A stretch of 36,748 nucleotides of DNA from DASSFG01 sp035547915 (lineage in GTDB: Bacteria; Planctomycetota; Planctomycetia; Pirellulales; JAICIG01): positions 1 to 36,748 of the forward strand of contig DASZTS010000006.1 of the NCBI GenBank assembly GCA_035547915.1, given 5' to 3'. This document shows, piece after piece, positions 7,669 to 15,802 of the stretch. The notes under the pieces were generated by a model. That model was not told the DNA's origin and did no database searches. It saw only the letters and a list, made by a program, of their open reading frames with translations. Every line of letters begins with the position of its first letter. Positions within the stretch are counted from its first letter, which is position 1. The translations under genes were made by a program, and so were the position numbers.

Positions 7669-8358
7669 CAACGTACGCATCTCGCGATTAGGCCAAGGGC
7701 GCCACGCTGCGCCTGGGAATCACGCGCAGTCATGGCTATTGGCTCGGCCAGTTAACGCGGCCGGCCGAAAATAGAAACGTCCGGTGGGGGTAGCTCCGAT
7801 ACTCCCTGGCGATCGGCAGTTTGCTTCGGCAATCATTCTGCCGCCATTGACTGCTTGGAGCGTGTCTGGATATTAACCTTTTGCTCGCATAAGGCGGCGA
7901 AGCATAAGGTGGAGCATGGCCGCGTAGAGCATGGCTTCGCTCGTCCGTGGGTTCCGTTCGAAGTCTTTGCCATGTCTTCGATGCTTGCCAGATGCTTGCC
8001 GAGCCACCAAACGTGCGTTCCATAATCCATCGCTTGGGCAGGGGCTGAAGACCTTTCAAACCCGGTTTCGCTCCTGCAACTGTAAGCCCATGGGCCCATT
8101 CTGGCAACGCGTTTCGCCCGTGGGCCGGATCCGCAAAGAGGACTTCGCGAGCAACAACTCCAACGTGTCGACGAGATCGTTGCCGGTCGGTCTTGCGTCG
8201 AAGCAGATCCCGTAGCCGATCATGGACTCGCTGCCAGACCCGCGGTCCCGCCATTCCCGGAACATTCTTAGTCTGATGGTGTTGACAGCTATGCGCTTTC
8301 TTCGGGAGCAAGGCAGAAGCTGTGCGTCACGGATGCTTTCGTCGTAGCCATTTCAGAA
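7669..8358. other. intergenic region occupied by a transposon remnant
   Basis: 690 bases between the kinase and phosphatase genes. Most of it (7873-8326) is the decayed IS5-family transposase described separately. The first ~200 bases and the last ~30 show no gene or recognisable signal. I could not identify the terminal inverted repeats of the element. Confidence 0.55.
7873..8326 (-). pseudogene. IS5-family transposase remnant, frameshifted and internally deleted
   Basis: Read on the minus strand, the N-terminal part gives ALLPKK and then, across a frame change, FREWRDRG followed by VWQRVHDRLRDLLRRKTDRQ, the N-terminal region of IS5-family (IS427-like) transposases. After a short degenerate stretch comes KGLQPLPKRWIMERTF, the conserved region containing the catalytic-site glutamate (RW-x-x-ERTF). 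In a second frame it continues GKHRRHGKDFERNPRTSEAM and LYAAMLHLMLRRL, ending at a TAA at 7875-7873. Most of the central DDE core is missing: about 150 codons remain where roughly 250 are expected. The switch after RTFG coincides with an 11-base tandem duplication (ATGCTTGCCAG at 7981-7991, repeated from 7992). It cannot encode an active enzyme. Confidence 0.85.
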
Positions 8359-9171
8359 TTGTTGCCTCCGTTGGTCGACTTTCACTGTCATTTGTTGGCT
8401 GGGCTGGATGACGGTCCGCGCACGGACGATGACGCACTTGCCATGTGCCGCATCGCCTACGACGAAGGAACTCGGTTGATTTCAGCGACTGCACACCAAA
8501 GTGAAACGTGGCCCAATGTCACTCCCGAACGCATCCGGCTGGCAACGCGACGTCTGGAACGTCAGCTTGCCGAAGCTCAAATTGGATTGAGTGTCTATCC
8601 TTGTGCCGAGGTGATGATTCACCCGGAATTGGAAGACTTATATGCGGGCGGTCGGTTGCTAAGCATTGCGGACATGGGGCACTATCTGCTCATCGAGATG
8701 CCGCACCAACTGTATTTCAACGTTCGCTACATGGTCGCAAAATTGCGTGCGGCGGGTGTGCGGCCGATTCTTGCGCATCCAGAGCGTTGTCCGGAATTGC
8801 TACACAAGGTAGGCGAAATCGAGGATTTGATTGACGCGGGATGTTTGGTTCAGGTGTCGACGAAAAGCATTACCGAACCGAAGAACCGACGAGACGAACG
8901 CGCATTAAGAAGTTGGTTTGAGCGCGGCATTCCCCACGTGCTGGGTTCCGATGGACATTCGCCACGCCGCCGTCCACCCCACATCCGCGCTGCCTACGAC
9001 AAAATCAGTCGTTGGGCGGGTCCCGACGTTGCAACTCGAATCGCAAGCGCCAATGGAGTGGCGATCCTGCGCGGCTTGCCGTTCTGCGTGCCCGATTTCA
9101 AACCGCCCCGTCGTAGATGGTTTTGGCAGACAAAAGAACAGTACCCACATACGCGCAGACGTAAACCATAA
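8359..9171 (+). CDS. CpsB/YwqE-type PHP-domain tyrosine-protein phosphatase
   Basis: 270 residues from a TTG start. PHP metal-binding motifs are intact: DFHCHLLAGLDDGP (residues 7-20), TAHQSETW (44-51), a conserved glutamate in CAEVMIHPEL (82-91), LAHPER (138-143) and LGSDGHS (195-201). This is the manganese-dependent phosphatase family (CpsB, YwqE) that removes phosphate from the tyrosine tail of the BY-kinase and so resets capsule assembly. The partner kinase is the previous intact gene, separated by the IS5 remnant. The insertion probably broke tight coupling between them, so this gene may now need its own promoter or readthrough; I see no strong promoter in the gap. Confidence 0.92.
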   Translation: MLPPLVDFHCHLLAGLDDGPRTDDDALAMCRIAYDEGTRLISATAHQSETWPNVTPERIRLATRRLERQLAEAQIGLSVYPCAEVMIHPELEDLYAGGRLLSIADMGHYLLIEMPHQLYFNVRYMVAKLRAAGVRPILAHPERCPELLHKVGEIEDLIDAGCLVQVSTKSITEPKNRRDERALRSWFERGIPHVLGSDGHSPRRRPPHIRAAYDKISRWAGPDVATRIASANGVAILRGLPFCVPDFKPPRRRWFWQTKEQYPHTRRRKP

Positions 9172-9261
9172 AACGATCGGGTGTGAGCGCGGTGACGGCT
9201 GGGCACAGCAAACCGCGCCCCGTTTCGAAATCCCTCGCGGTCCAGATCCCACTCGACAGCA

Positions 9262-10815
9262 ATGACTACATTATTAGCCATAATTGCCGTTGCCTTCATG
9301 TCGAGCGTTGTGGCAACGCTTGTGATGCGGACCGTTGCGCACCGCGTGGGGTTGACTGACCGTCCAGATGCGCACCGTAAGATGCAGAGCAAACCGGTGG
9401 CGCTGGGGGGCGGCGTGGCCGTTTTCGTCGGTCTCTTAGTGGCACTGGCGATGGTGGCCGCCACGCCAAACCACTTTCGCGGGCAGTTCTTGGCCGGGGC
9501 CGGCAATCTGTGTTGGCTGCTGGTCGCCGGCATGGTCATCGTGCTGGTCGGATTGTTGGATGACCGGTGCAACCTACGCGGTCGTCACAAACTGCTCGGA
9601 CAAATCGCGGCAGCCCTCATTCTTGTGCCGGCCGGCTTTGCGATCCACCATGTGCGGATCTTCGACACCAATATCGAGTTGGGCTTGCTGTCGGTTCCCT
9701 TCACACTCTTTTGGCTGCTGGGCGCCGTGAATGCGTTGAACCTTATCGACGGCGCCGATGGCCTTGCCAGCAGCGTGGGCATCATTCTGTGCCTGGCCAT
9801 CTCCGGCATGTGTCTGCTCACTCGGCACCCCGTGGAAGGCATCGTGGCCTGGGCCTTCGCAGGCAGTTTGTTGGGGTTCCTCTGCTTTAATTTTCCACCG
9901 GCTCGCATCTACTTGGGCGATGCCGGCAGCATGCTGATCGGGCTCCTGGTGGGCGCATTAGCAATTCGCGCCTCGCTGAAAGGACCTGCCACGGTGGCCT
10001 TGGCCGCACCATTGGCGATCTGGGCGATTCCGATTTTCGACGTCAGCGCGGCCATCGTGCGTCGAAAGCTGACGGGTCGCAGTGTCTACACCACCGACCG
10101 TGGTCACCTACACCACCGGCTGCTGGCCATGACCGGTAACAATACGCTGGTTCTGGGAGTGGTGGCAGCCGCGTGCGTCATCACCTGCTTGGGCGCGACC
10201 TTGAGCCTGCATTTCAATAACGACCTCCTCGCGTTCGCCGCGGTGGCCCCGGTGGCGGGCATTTTCGTGGTCACGCGCGCCTTCGGTGACGTAGAGCTGC
10301 TGCTAGTGGCAAATCGCGTGAAAAGCCTGGGTCAATCGATGTTGAATCCTGTGTCGGGCCGCAGTGAGGCCACGGTTGAGGCAGCCGTGCGTTTGCAGGG
10401 TGACCGGCCATGGGACGAGCTCTGGGCGTCGTTGACCGAGTTTGCCGACAAGCTGCGCCTCTATTCGATCCGTCTCGACGTGAACTTACCTGCCGTGCGC
10501 GAAGATTTCCACGCTTCGTGGAGACGCCCCTCGAGATGCGATCCGCAGGAACTCTGGCGAACCGAAATCCCGCTTTTTCTCAAAACCAATGTCATTGGGC
10601 GTTTGGTCGTGGCTGGCAAGCGCGATGATGGGCCGTCATGCCAATACATCGAACGGCTGATGGATCTTCTGGAGCCGTTCGAAACGCAATTGGTCGAAAT
10701 GGCCGCGGCCAATACGCGACCGGTCGAATTGGAAACGGCCGAACTGGACTTGCTACGTCTCTCCGATACGGAGCGCTTGCCGGCATTGGGCAATACGTCG
10801 AAGGGTGGCGTCTGA
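9262..10815 (+). CDS. WecA/MraY-family undecaprenyl-phosphate sugar-1-phosphate transferase with C-terminal extension
   Basis: 517 residues. The first ~340 are a polytopic membrane glycosyl-1-phosphate transferase with the family signatures: DRPDAHRKMQSKPVALGGG (33-51), LVGLLDDR (95-102), NALNLIDGADGLA (157-169), FPPARIYLGDAGSM (211-224) and the cytosolic DRGHLHHRLL (279-288). These match WecA/TagO enzymes, which move HexNAc-1-phosphate from a UDP-sugar to undecaprenyl phosphate and start repeat-unit synthesis. Residues ~345-517 form an additional soluble domain, about half the length of the membrane part. It contains IGRLVVAGKRDD and a helical end, and I cannot assign it; a GAF-like or regulatory sensor fold is possible. 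The gene starts about 90 bases after the phosphatase gene. Confidence 0.92.
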   Translation: MTTLLAIIAVAFMSSVVATLVMRTVAHRVGLTDRPDAHRKMQSKPVALGGGVAVFVGLLVALAMVAATPNHFRGQFLAGAGNLCWLLVAGMVIVLVGLLDDRCNLRGRHKLLGQIAAALILVPAGFAIHHVRIFDTNIELGLLSVPFTLFWLLGAVNALNLIDGADGLASSVGIILCLAISGMCLLTRHPVEGIVAWAFAGSLLGFLCFNFPPARIYLGDAGSMLIGLLVGALAIRASLKGPATVALAAPLAIWAIPIFDVSAAIVRRKLTGRSVYTTDRGHLHHRLLAMTGNNTLVLGVVAAACVITCLGATLSLHFNNDLLAFAAVAPVAGIFVVTRAFGDVELLLVANRVKSLGQSMLNPVSGRSEATVEAAVRLQGDRPWDELWASLTEFADKLRLYSIRLDVNLPAVREDFHASWRRPSRCDPQELWRTEIPLFLKTNVIGRLVVAGKRDDGPSCQYIERLMDLLEPFETQLVEMAAANTRPVELETAELDLLRLSDTERLPALGNTSKGGV

Positions 10816-10879
10816 CTTTTTGGTGCGTGCTAAAACCACGACCTACGGCCGTTCGACGCGGAGAGGACCTGCCGCTCAA

Positions 10880-11093
10880 GCGAGCGATGATTGAGGAAAA
10901 TAGAATACGCTCCTTCTCGCGCGAGCCGCGCTGGACCAAGAGAATGAGCATCTGGACAGGTTTGACTCGTTGTCGCACGTCCGATGTGGGTGCAAAAGGT
11001 CAACGCCACCGTTCGACTAAGATTCACCCCTAAAAAGCCCCTGCAGGATTTCGCTCGCGGCCGCGCCACACTCTGTGGGCGTGGTCGATTACT
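10880..11093 (+). mobile_element. miniature IS200-like element, copy A (internally deleted)
   Basis: About 214 bases that match, in diverged form, an inverted copy at 33276-33446. The shared left part runs from AGCGAGCGATG through AATAGAATACGCTCC and a GAGCC-containing segment. It continues into the beginning of a TnpA-like reading frame (RFDSLSHVRCGCK; compare FESLPDVRWECK in copy B). The right part is the hairpin GCCACACTCTGTGGGC (11065-11080) followed by GTGGTCGATTACT. TnpA of the IS200/IS605 family is a single-strand HUH transposase that recognises hairpins at the ends, so left end plus a few TnpA codons plus right hairpin is a non-autonomous deletion derivative. The coding part is too short to be functional. 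It fills most of the 337-base gap before the epimerase gene. Confidence 0.7.
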
Positions 11094-11152
11094 CGCATGA
11101 CATGCCATCGGGCAAGTCTATCACCTCTGACAACTGACCTCGGAGATTTGTT

Positions 11153-12157
11153 GTGAATGACGATCTTATACTTGTGGCTGGCGCCGGCGGATTCATCGGT
11201 GGTCACTTGGTGGCGGACTTGTTGCGGCAGGGATACACGCGTGTTCGCGCCGTCGACATCAAGCCGCTCGACGAGTGGTACCAGATCTTCAGCCAAGCGG
11301 AGAATATCTCGGCTGACTTGAAAGATGCCTGGGTTTGTAACGATGCGTGTGAGGATGTGGACGTCGTCTACAATCTGGCCGCCGATATGGGCGGAATGGG
11401 GTTCATCGAAAACAATAAAGCGCTCTGCATGCTCTCGGTGCTGATCAATACGCACCTGCTCATGGCGGCGAAAAATGCCCGGGTGCAGCGCTATTTCTAT
11501 GCCAGTTCGGCCTGCGTCTATAACGCCGAGAAGCAACGTTCTGTCGACGTGACGGCACTGAAAGAAGAGGATGCCTACCCGGCACTTGCCGAAGACGGCT
11601 ACGGTTGGGAAAAGCTCTTTTCGGAACGGATGTGCCGGCACTTCCGCGAAGACTTTGGAATGGTGACGCGCGTGGCGCGATTTCACAATGTCTACGGACC
11701 GTACGGCACCTGGGAAGGAGGGCGCGAGAAGGCCCCCGCGGCGATTTGCCGCAAGGTGATCGAGGCGCTAGCAAATGGCACGCGAGAAATCGAAATCTGG
11801 GGCGACGGGCACCAGACCCGCAGCTTTATGTATATCGATGATTGTTTGTCGGGGATTAAACGGATCATGGCAAGCGAAATCGAGGAGCCGATCAACCTCG
11901 GCTCGAGCGAGCTAGTCTCGATCAATGGCCTCAGCGACTTGGTCGAGGAAATCGCCGGAGTACGATTCGAGCGCAAATATAACCTTTCCGCTCCGAAGGG
12001 CGTGAATGGGCGCAACAGCGACAATACGAAGATTCAGCAGTACCTCGGTTGGCAACCCAGTACGCGCCTGCGCGACGGCTTGGAGAAAACGTATGCCTGG
12101 ATCTACGACGAATATCACGCCAAATACGGCAGCCGGCGGCTGGTAACCAGCGGTTAG
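11153..12157 (+). CDS. GDP-mannose 3,5-epimerase-like NAD-dependent epimerase
   Basis: 334 residues from GTG, with CGGAGA (11141-11146) as a good ribosome-binding site six bases upstream. Extended SDR fold: GAGGFIG (10-16), NLAADMGGMGFIENN (74-88), SSACVY (118-123) and catalytic Tyr150/Lys154 (YGWEK). The blocks NLAADMGGMGFI, RFHNVYGPYGTW, GGREKAPAA (189-197) and GRNSDN (286-291) are characteristic of GDP-mannose 3,5-epimerase as known from plants. That enzyme converts GDP-D-mannose to GDP-L-galactose and GDP-L-gulose. This suggests L-galactose (or L-gulose) as a component of the polymer. It heads the long sugar-assembly block. Other GDP- or UDP-hexose epimerases are less likely given these motifs. 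Confidence 0.9.
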   Translation: MNDDLILVAGAGGFIGGHLVADLLRQGYTRVRAVDIKPLDEWYQIFSQAENISADLKDAWVCNDACEDVDVVYNLAADMGGMGFIENNKALCMLSVLINTHLLMAAKNARVQRYFYASSACVYNAEKQRSVDVTALKEEDAYPALAEDGYGWEKLFSERMCRHFREDFGMVTRVARFHNVYGPYGTWEGGREKAPAAICRKVIEALANGTREIEIWGDGHQTRSFMYIDDCLSGIKRIMASEIEEPINLGSSELVSINGLSDLVEEIAGVRFERKYNLSAPKGVNGRNSDNTKIQQYLGWQPSTRLRDGLEKTYAWIYDEYHAKYGSRRLVTSG

Positions 12158-12210
12158 CAAGACGCGCACTACGAGGTCCCTGAACCCCTATTCCCTGATC
12201 CATCTCCAAC

Positions 12211-13347
12211 TTGCCCTCTCTTCTCTACATTTGTGACTGGCTGCCGCCAGATTTCGGCGCCGTGGGCCAGTATAGTCTTGGCTTCGCGCGACAACGCGCG
12301 GCCGCGGGCGAGGATGTGGTGCTGGCCGGGCTGTCATCGACATCCGAAGGGACCGAAGTTGAAAATGTGGGCGCTGGCATGCTGACGGTGTTGCGCTTCA
12401 AGGCGGAGTTGTACGACCGCAGCAACCTCCGCCAGCGCGCCTGGTGGACGCTGAAGCTCAATCTGCGTCTTCTTTGGCTGTTGCGTAAACACATGTGGCG
12501 TGCGGACGAAGTGCTCTTCACCGGCAGTCCGCCCTATCTTCTGCACTTTTTGGCGCCCTTGAACCTGCTGTTGCGAAAGCGGTTGGTTTACCGCATCACG
12601 GATTTTCACCCCGAATGCTTGATGGCGGGGATGGACCGCGTGCCTCTGCCGCTAGTGGCGCTGCACCGCCTAACGGTAGCCTGGCGAAAGACGGTCGGCC
12701 GTTTCGAAGTGCTGGGCGAGGACCAGCGGCGGCGGATCTTGGAGATGGGAATCAACCCCGACCTCATCTGCCTGAAGCGCGACCCCTCGCCCGTCTCGAT
12801 CGCTTCCGATACTGTGCCGTTGCCGCGGCCGCCCGAGTTGGCCGGCTATGCCATTTTACTCTATTCAGGCAATTTTGGCGTGGCTCATGACCACGAGACT
12901 TTTGTAGAGGGTTACCGGCTGCACCACACGCAGGGCAGCGGTCGCGTTGGCCTGTGGCTCAACGCTACCGGCGCCAAAGCCGACGCAGTGGAGGGATTGC
13001 TGCGCGAGGCTGGGTTGCCAGTCCACCGAAGCCGCCCCGTTCCCCTCAGCGATCTCCCGCGGCTATTGGTCACACCTGACGCACATCTGATCACGCTCCG
13101 CGATGCATTCGTCGGCTACGTCATGCCCTCGAAGGTCTACGGTTGCATCGAGGCGGGCGGCGACGTGCTGTATGTCGGCAGTACCGAGTCCGACGTACAC
13201 CTGCTGGCGAGCGAGCAGCTTCCGGCCACCGCCTATCATCAGGTTCCGACCGGACGCCCCGACCTAGTATTCGCGGCGCTCGAGGCGCTCGCCGACCGGG
13301 CAGCGGACCGTGTCTCCATCGTTTCCCGCCGGCAAGCTTTGGCGTAG
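12211..13347 (+). CDS. GT4-type glycosyltransferase (WcaI-like)
   Basis: 378 residues from a TTG start. The N-terminus SLLYICDWLPPDFGAVGQYS is the nucleotide-sugar GT-B entry strand and glycine loop seen in WcaI-like family 4 enzymes. A second Rossmann half begins at AILLYSGNFGVAHDHETFVE (about 214-233). The canonical EX7E donor-site pattern is not clear; MPSKVYGCIEAGGDVLYVGS (about 306-325) occupies that position. These enzymes add a sugar from a nucleotide donor to the lipid-linked repeat unit on the cytoplasmic face. The donor and linkage cannot be read from sequence. It follows the epimerase gene by 53 bases. Confidence 0.82.
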   Translation: MPSLLYICDWLPPDFGAVGQYSLGFARQRAAAGEDVVLAGLSSTSEGTEVENVGAGMLTVLRFKAELYDRSNLRQRAWWTLKLNLRLLWLLRKHMWRADEVLFTGSPPYLLHFLAPLNLLLRKRLVYRITDFHPECLMAGMDRVPLPLVALHRLTVAWRKTVGRFEVLGEDQRRRILEMGINPDLICLKRDPSPVSIASDTVPLPRPPELAGYAILLYSGNFGVAHDHETFVEGYRLHHTQGSGRVGLWLNATGAKADAVEGLLREAGLPVHRSRPVPLSDLPRLLVTPDAHLITLRDAFVGYVMPSKVYGCIEAGGDVLYVGSTESDVHLLASEQLPATAYHQVPTGRPDLVFAALEALADRAADRVSIVSRRQALA

Positions 13348-13374
13348 TTTGGAAAACTACGCTGCCCCGGCACG

Positions 13375-14877
13375 GTGCCAGCCAATAGTACATCGTTGAA
13401 CACGAAATCGATCAGTGAAAAGGCGCGCTCGGCCCTGTTGTGGAACGGCGGCTTCAGCGTCGTTCGCGATGTGGTCCACTTTGGCGTAACGTTGGTCCTG
13501 GTCCGCCTTCTGACCACTGAGGACTACGGCGCCTATGCGGTGGTCATGAGCGTCTTCGCCTTTCTCAGCGCGTTCTCGTTCGAAAACTTCATGGCGCATG
13601 TGCTTCAGGTCCGAGATGATCGCGAAGTACATTGGCAGGACCACTTCACGGCCGCTGTCGTGGTTCAACTCGCAATCTTCCTGGTGACCAACCTAGTGGC
13701 GCTGGGCATGCGATACACCCACGATTATGCACGCGTGGCCGGGGCAGTACACGTCGTCTCGTGTGTCGCACTTTTGGCGTGCATGGGCGGTTTTCGAATG
13801 AAGGTTCTCGAGCGGGCACATGATTGGCGCCGCTTGCGTTCGCTACACCTAGCGGGTGTAGTGGCCGGAAACGCGCTGGCCATCGGCTTGGCGGCGGCTG
13901 GCGCCGGCGTCTATGCGCTAGTGATCGGTCCTTTCCTCAAGTACGTTCCCTTCCTAATCGACCTGTTCCTGGTCGAGCGTTGGCGGCCGACGTTTCGCTG
14001 GAACGCCTCGAATTGGGCTGCGGCCTGGTGGTTCGGATTGAATCGTATCTCGGCGCAGGCCGTGCAGCGCAGCCGCAAGCTGGTCGAAAGCGGCATCATG
14101 GTACATCTAGTCGGGTTGGCGGCGCTGGGCGTGTATGGGCGCGCGGTGGGCCTGGCACAGTTGGCCTGCTTGCAGTTGACGTCGGTGGCCATGCAGTCGA
14201 TTTATCCTGTTTTGACTCGCATCAAGCCCGGGTCCGCTGAGTACGCACGTGCTTGCCATCTCGCCCTGCGGGGCGCGGCTTGGTTCGTTGTTCCTGTGGG
14301 AGTCGCCTTGGCGACGCTCTCAGGCCCGTTAGTCCGTTTGTTGTACGGCAGCCGTTGGACCGAGGTGATCCCGATCTTGCCCTGGGCGATGGCCGTCGGA
14401 GCCGTCGCCGGCCTGGGCCAAGTGCTTTACAACCTGGTCTTAGGTAACTTACAGCATCGCGCCTGTCTCATGTACGACATCTGGACCTTAGTAGGAACGG
14501 TGCTGGCTTTGGGCACACTGTTCGCCACAAATGAATCGTCCACTTACCTAGGCGCCCTGGCCGTCGTCGAAGCGGTGGGCGCCGTCGGGCTGCTCTGGCA
14601 ATTACGGTGCACTAGTGCTGTCCAGTTATCTGACGTCACCGCCGCGATCCTGTATGCCGGTGTAGCTGCGACGCTGGCGCTCTTCGCTGGCAAGAGCCTC
14701 GTTGCCGTAACGGGTTTGGATATTGAAGCAATAACAGGCGCGGCACTCTTTGCCGCCGCGTTCGCGGCGACGTACCTCGTTTGTTTGCGGCTTCTGTTCG
14801 CCCGCTCGCTGAGGGAGTTGCTCGGTCAATTACCCGCAGGACGACATCTCGGCCGGCTTTTGCGGTTGACGGCCTAG
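13375..14877 (+). CDS. Wzx-type oligosaccharide flippase (MOP superfamily)
   Basis: 500 residues from a GTG start. Repeated hydrophobic segments along the whole length give about 12-14 predicted membrane helices. The N-terminal part (SALLWNGGFSVVRDVVHFGV, then VRLLTTEDYGAYAVVMSVFA) is typical of the polysaccharide transporter family, in which LxxxDYGxYA follows the first helix. An RISAQAVQRSRKLVESGIM segment (about 223-241) matches the middle repeat. Role: moves the undecaprenyl-linked repeat unit from the cytoplasmic to the periplasmic face of the inner membrane. Together with the Wzc-type kinase and the polymerase candidate at 23157, it indicates a Wzx/Wzy-dependent system rather than ABC export. 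Confidence 0.9.
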   Translation: MPANSTSLNTKSISEKARSALLWNGGFSVVRDVVHFGVTLVLVRLLTTEDYGAYAVVMSVFAFLSAFSFENFMAHVLQVRDDREVHWQDHFTAAVVVQLAIFLVTNLVALGMRYTHDYARVAGAVHVVSCVALLACMGGFRMKVLERAHDWRRLRSLHLAGVVAGNALAIGLAAAGAGVYALVIGPFLKYVPFLIDLFLVERWRPTFRWNASNWAAAWWFGLNRISAQAVQRSRKLVESGIMVHLVGLAALGVYGRAVGLAQLACLQLTSVAMQSIYPVLTRIKPGSAEYARACHLALRGAAWFVVPVGVALATLSGPLVRLLYGSRWTEVIPILPWAMAVGAVAGLGQVLYNLVLGNLQHRACLMYDIWTLVGTVLALGTLFATNESSTYLGALAVVEAVGAVGLLWQLRCTSAVQLSDVTAAILYAGVAATLALFAGKSLVAVTGLDIEAITGAALFAAAFAATYLVCLRLLFARSLRELLGQLPAGRHLGRLLRLTA

Positions 14878-14910
14878 CCGCGTTTTGAGGTTCCACCTTG
14901 TAGCCATCGG

Positions 14911-15717
14911 ATGTTGCGTTTCCTCTACAAACATATCTTGCGTTTGCCAAGTTTTCGCGGCAAAGGGCGAATCGAAACGGTATTGCGCGCACGCCTGGCG
15001 CCACGGTTGGAGCGTGTGGATGGCATTTACATGGATCTCGATCCAATTGAGTGGTGCCAGATCGAGCTACTTTCCGGGCACGTGCCTGAGCGGCGCACCG
15101 CAGACTTGTTTGGCAAGCTTTTGCGTCCCGGTGATACCTATGTGGATGTCGGGGCGCACGTCGGTTTCCACACGCTGGTGGCCAGGCGGCACTTGGGCCA
15201 TCAAGGCCGCGTTATCGCGGTAGAGCCGCAACCGTACAATTGCAATAAAATCGACGCGAATTGGCGCGTCAACGGTTTTTCGAACATCATCGTTTGCGTG
15301 GCGGCCGCCGGCGAACGAAACGACATGGTCGAGTTAAACTCGCAGGCTACTAGCGACCGGTCACGTCTGTCGTTATGCCTGCCGGGAGTCAACGATCAAC
15401 CGCTGTGCTTCCGTGTGCCGCTGGTGCGGTTGGATTCGCTCCTGGAGCAGTTGAAGTGCGATCGCATACGGCTCTTGAAGATCGACGTCGAAGGTTATGA
15501 GTTGGAGGTCATCAGGGGGCTCGGTGCCTGGGTGGAAAAGATAGACCATGTCATTGCCGAAGTGCTCGATTGGGAGTCTCCGTCCGCTCGAACTACCGAT
15601 CTGCTGGCGCTGCTGGCAAACCTCGGCTTTGAATTGAAAAACATTGAGGGCGCGTCTTGGAACGCCGGCGAAAATCTGCCGGAAAACAATCTCTGGGGTT
15701 CGCGGGTCCGACCGTAA
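14911..15717 (+). CDS. FkbM family SAM-dependent methyltransferase
   Basis: 268 residues. The SAM-binding motif I is YVDVGAHVGFHTLVARRHLG (about 77-96), followed by the acidic post-I motif VIAVEPQPYN (101-110) and the FkbM signature LLKIDVEGYELEVIRGLG (about 189-206). FkbM proteins methylate hydroxyl groups, commonly on sugars in polysaccharide loci. Start: ATG at 14911, 33 bases after the flippase gene. It resembles the second FkbM-type gene at 16663 in motif order but not closely enough to suggest a recent duplication. Sugar O-methylation is an inference from the family and the neighbourhood. Confidence 0.9.
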   Translation: MLRFLYKHILRLPSFRGKGRIETVLRARLAPRLERVDGIYMDLDPIEWCQIELLSGHVPERRTADLFGKLLRPGDTYVDVGAHVGFHTLVARRHLGHQGRVIAVEPQPYNCNKIDANWRVNGFSNIIVCVAAAGERNDMVELNSQATSDRSRLSLCLPGVNDQPLCFRVPLVRLDSLLEQLKCDRIRLLKIDVEGYELEVIRGLGAWVEKIDHVIAEVLDWESPSARTTDLLALLANLGFELKNIEGASWNAGENLPENNLWGSRVRP

Positions 15718-15802
15718 CGTCCCCTTCCGTCTCGATTCGTTTGGCGCCGTGGCGCCTCTGAGTTTGCCGCCCCGGCGCCTCCGAAAAAGTTCACTGCCAA
15801 TC

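Noticed and set aside
7382..7774. 130-residue plus-strand frame at the 3' end of the autokinase gene
   Set aside because: It overlaps the Tyr-rich tail in another frame; Met/Arg-rich composition is a shadow of the Tyr/Gly repeats.
15740..15782. GGCGCC repeats (GGCGCCgtGGCGCC and a third copy) between two methyltransferase genes
   Set aside because: Short GC-rich palindromes with no T-run; common by chance at this base composition.
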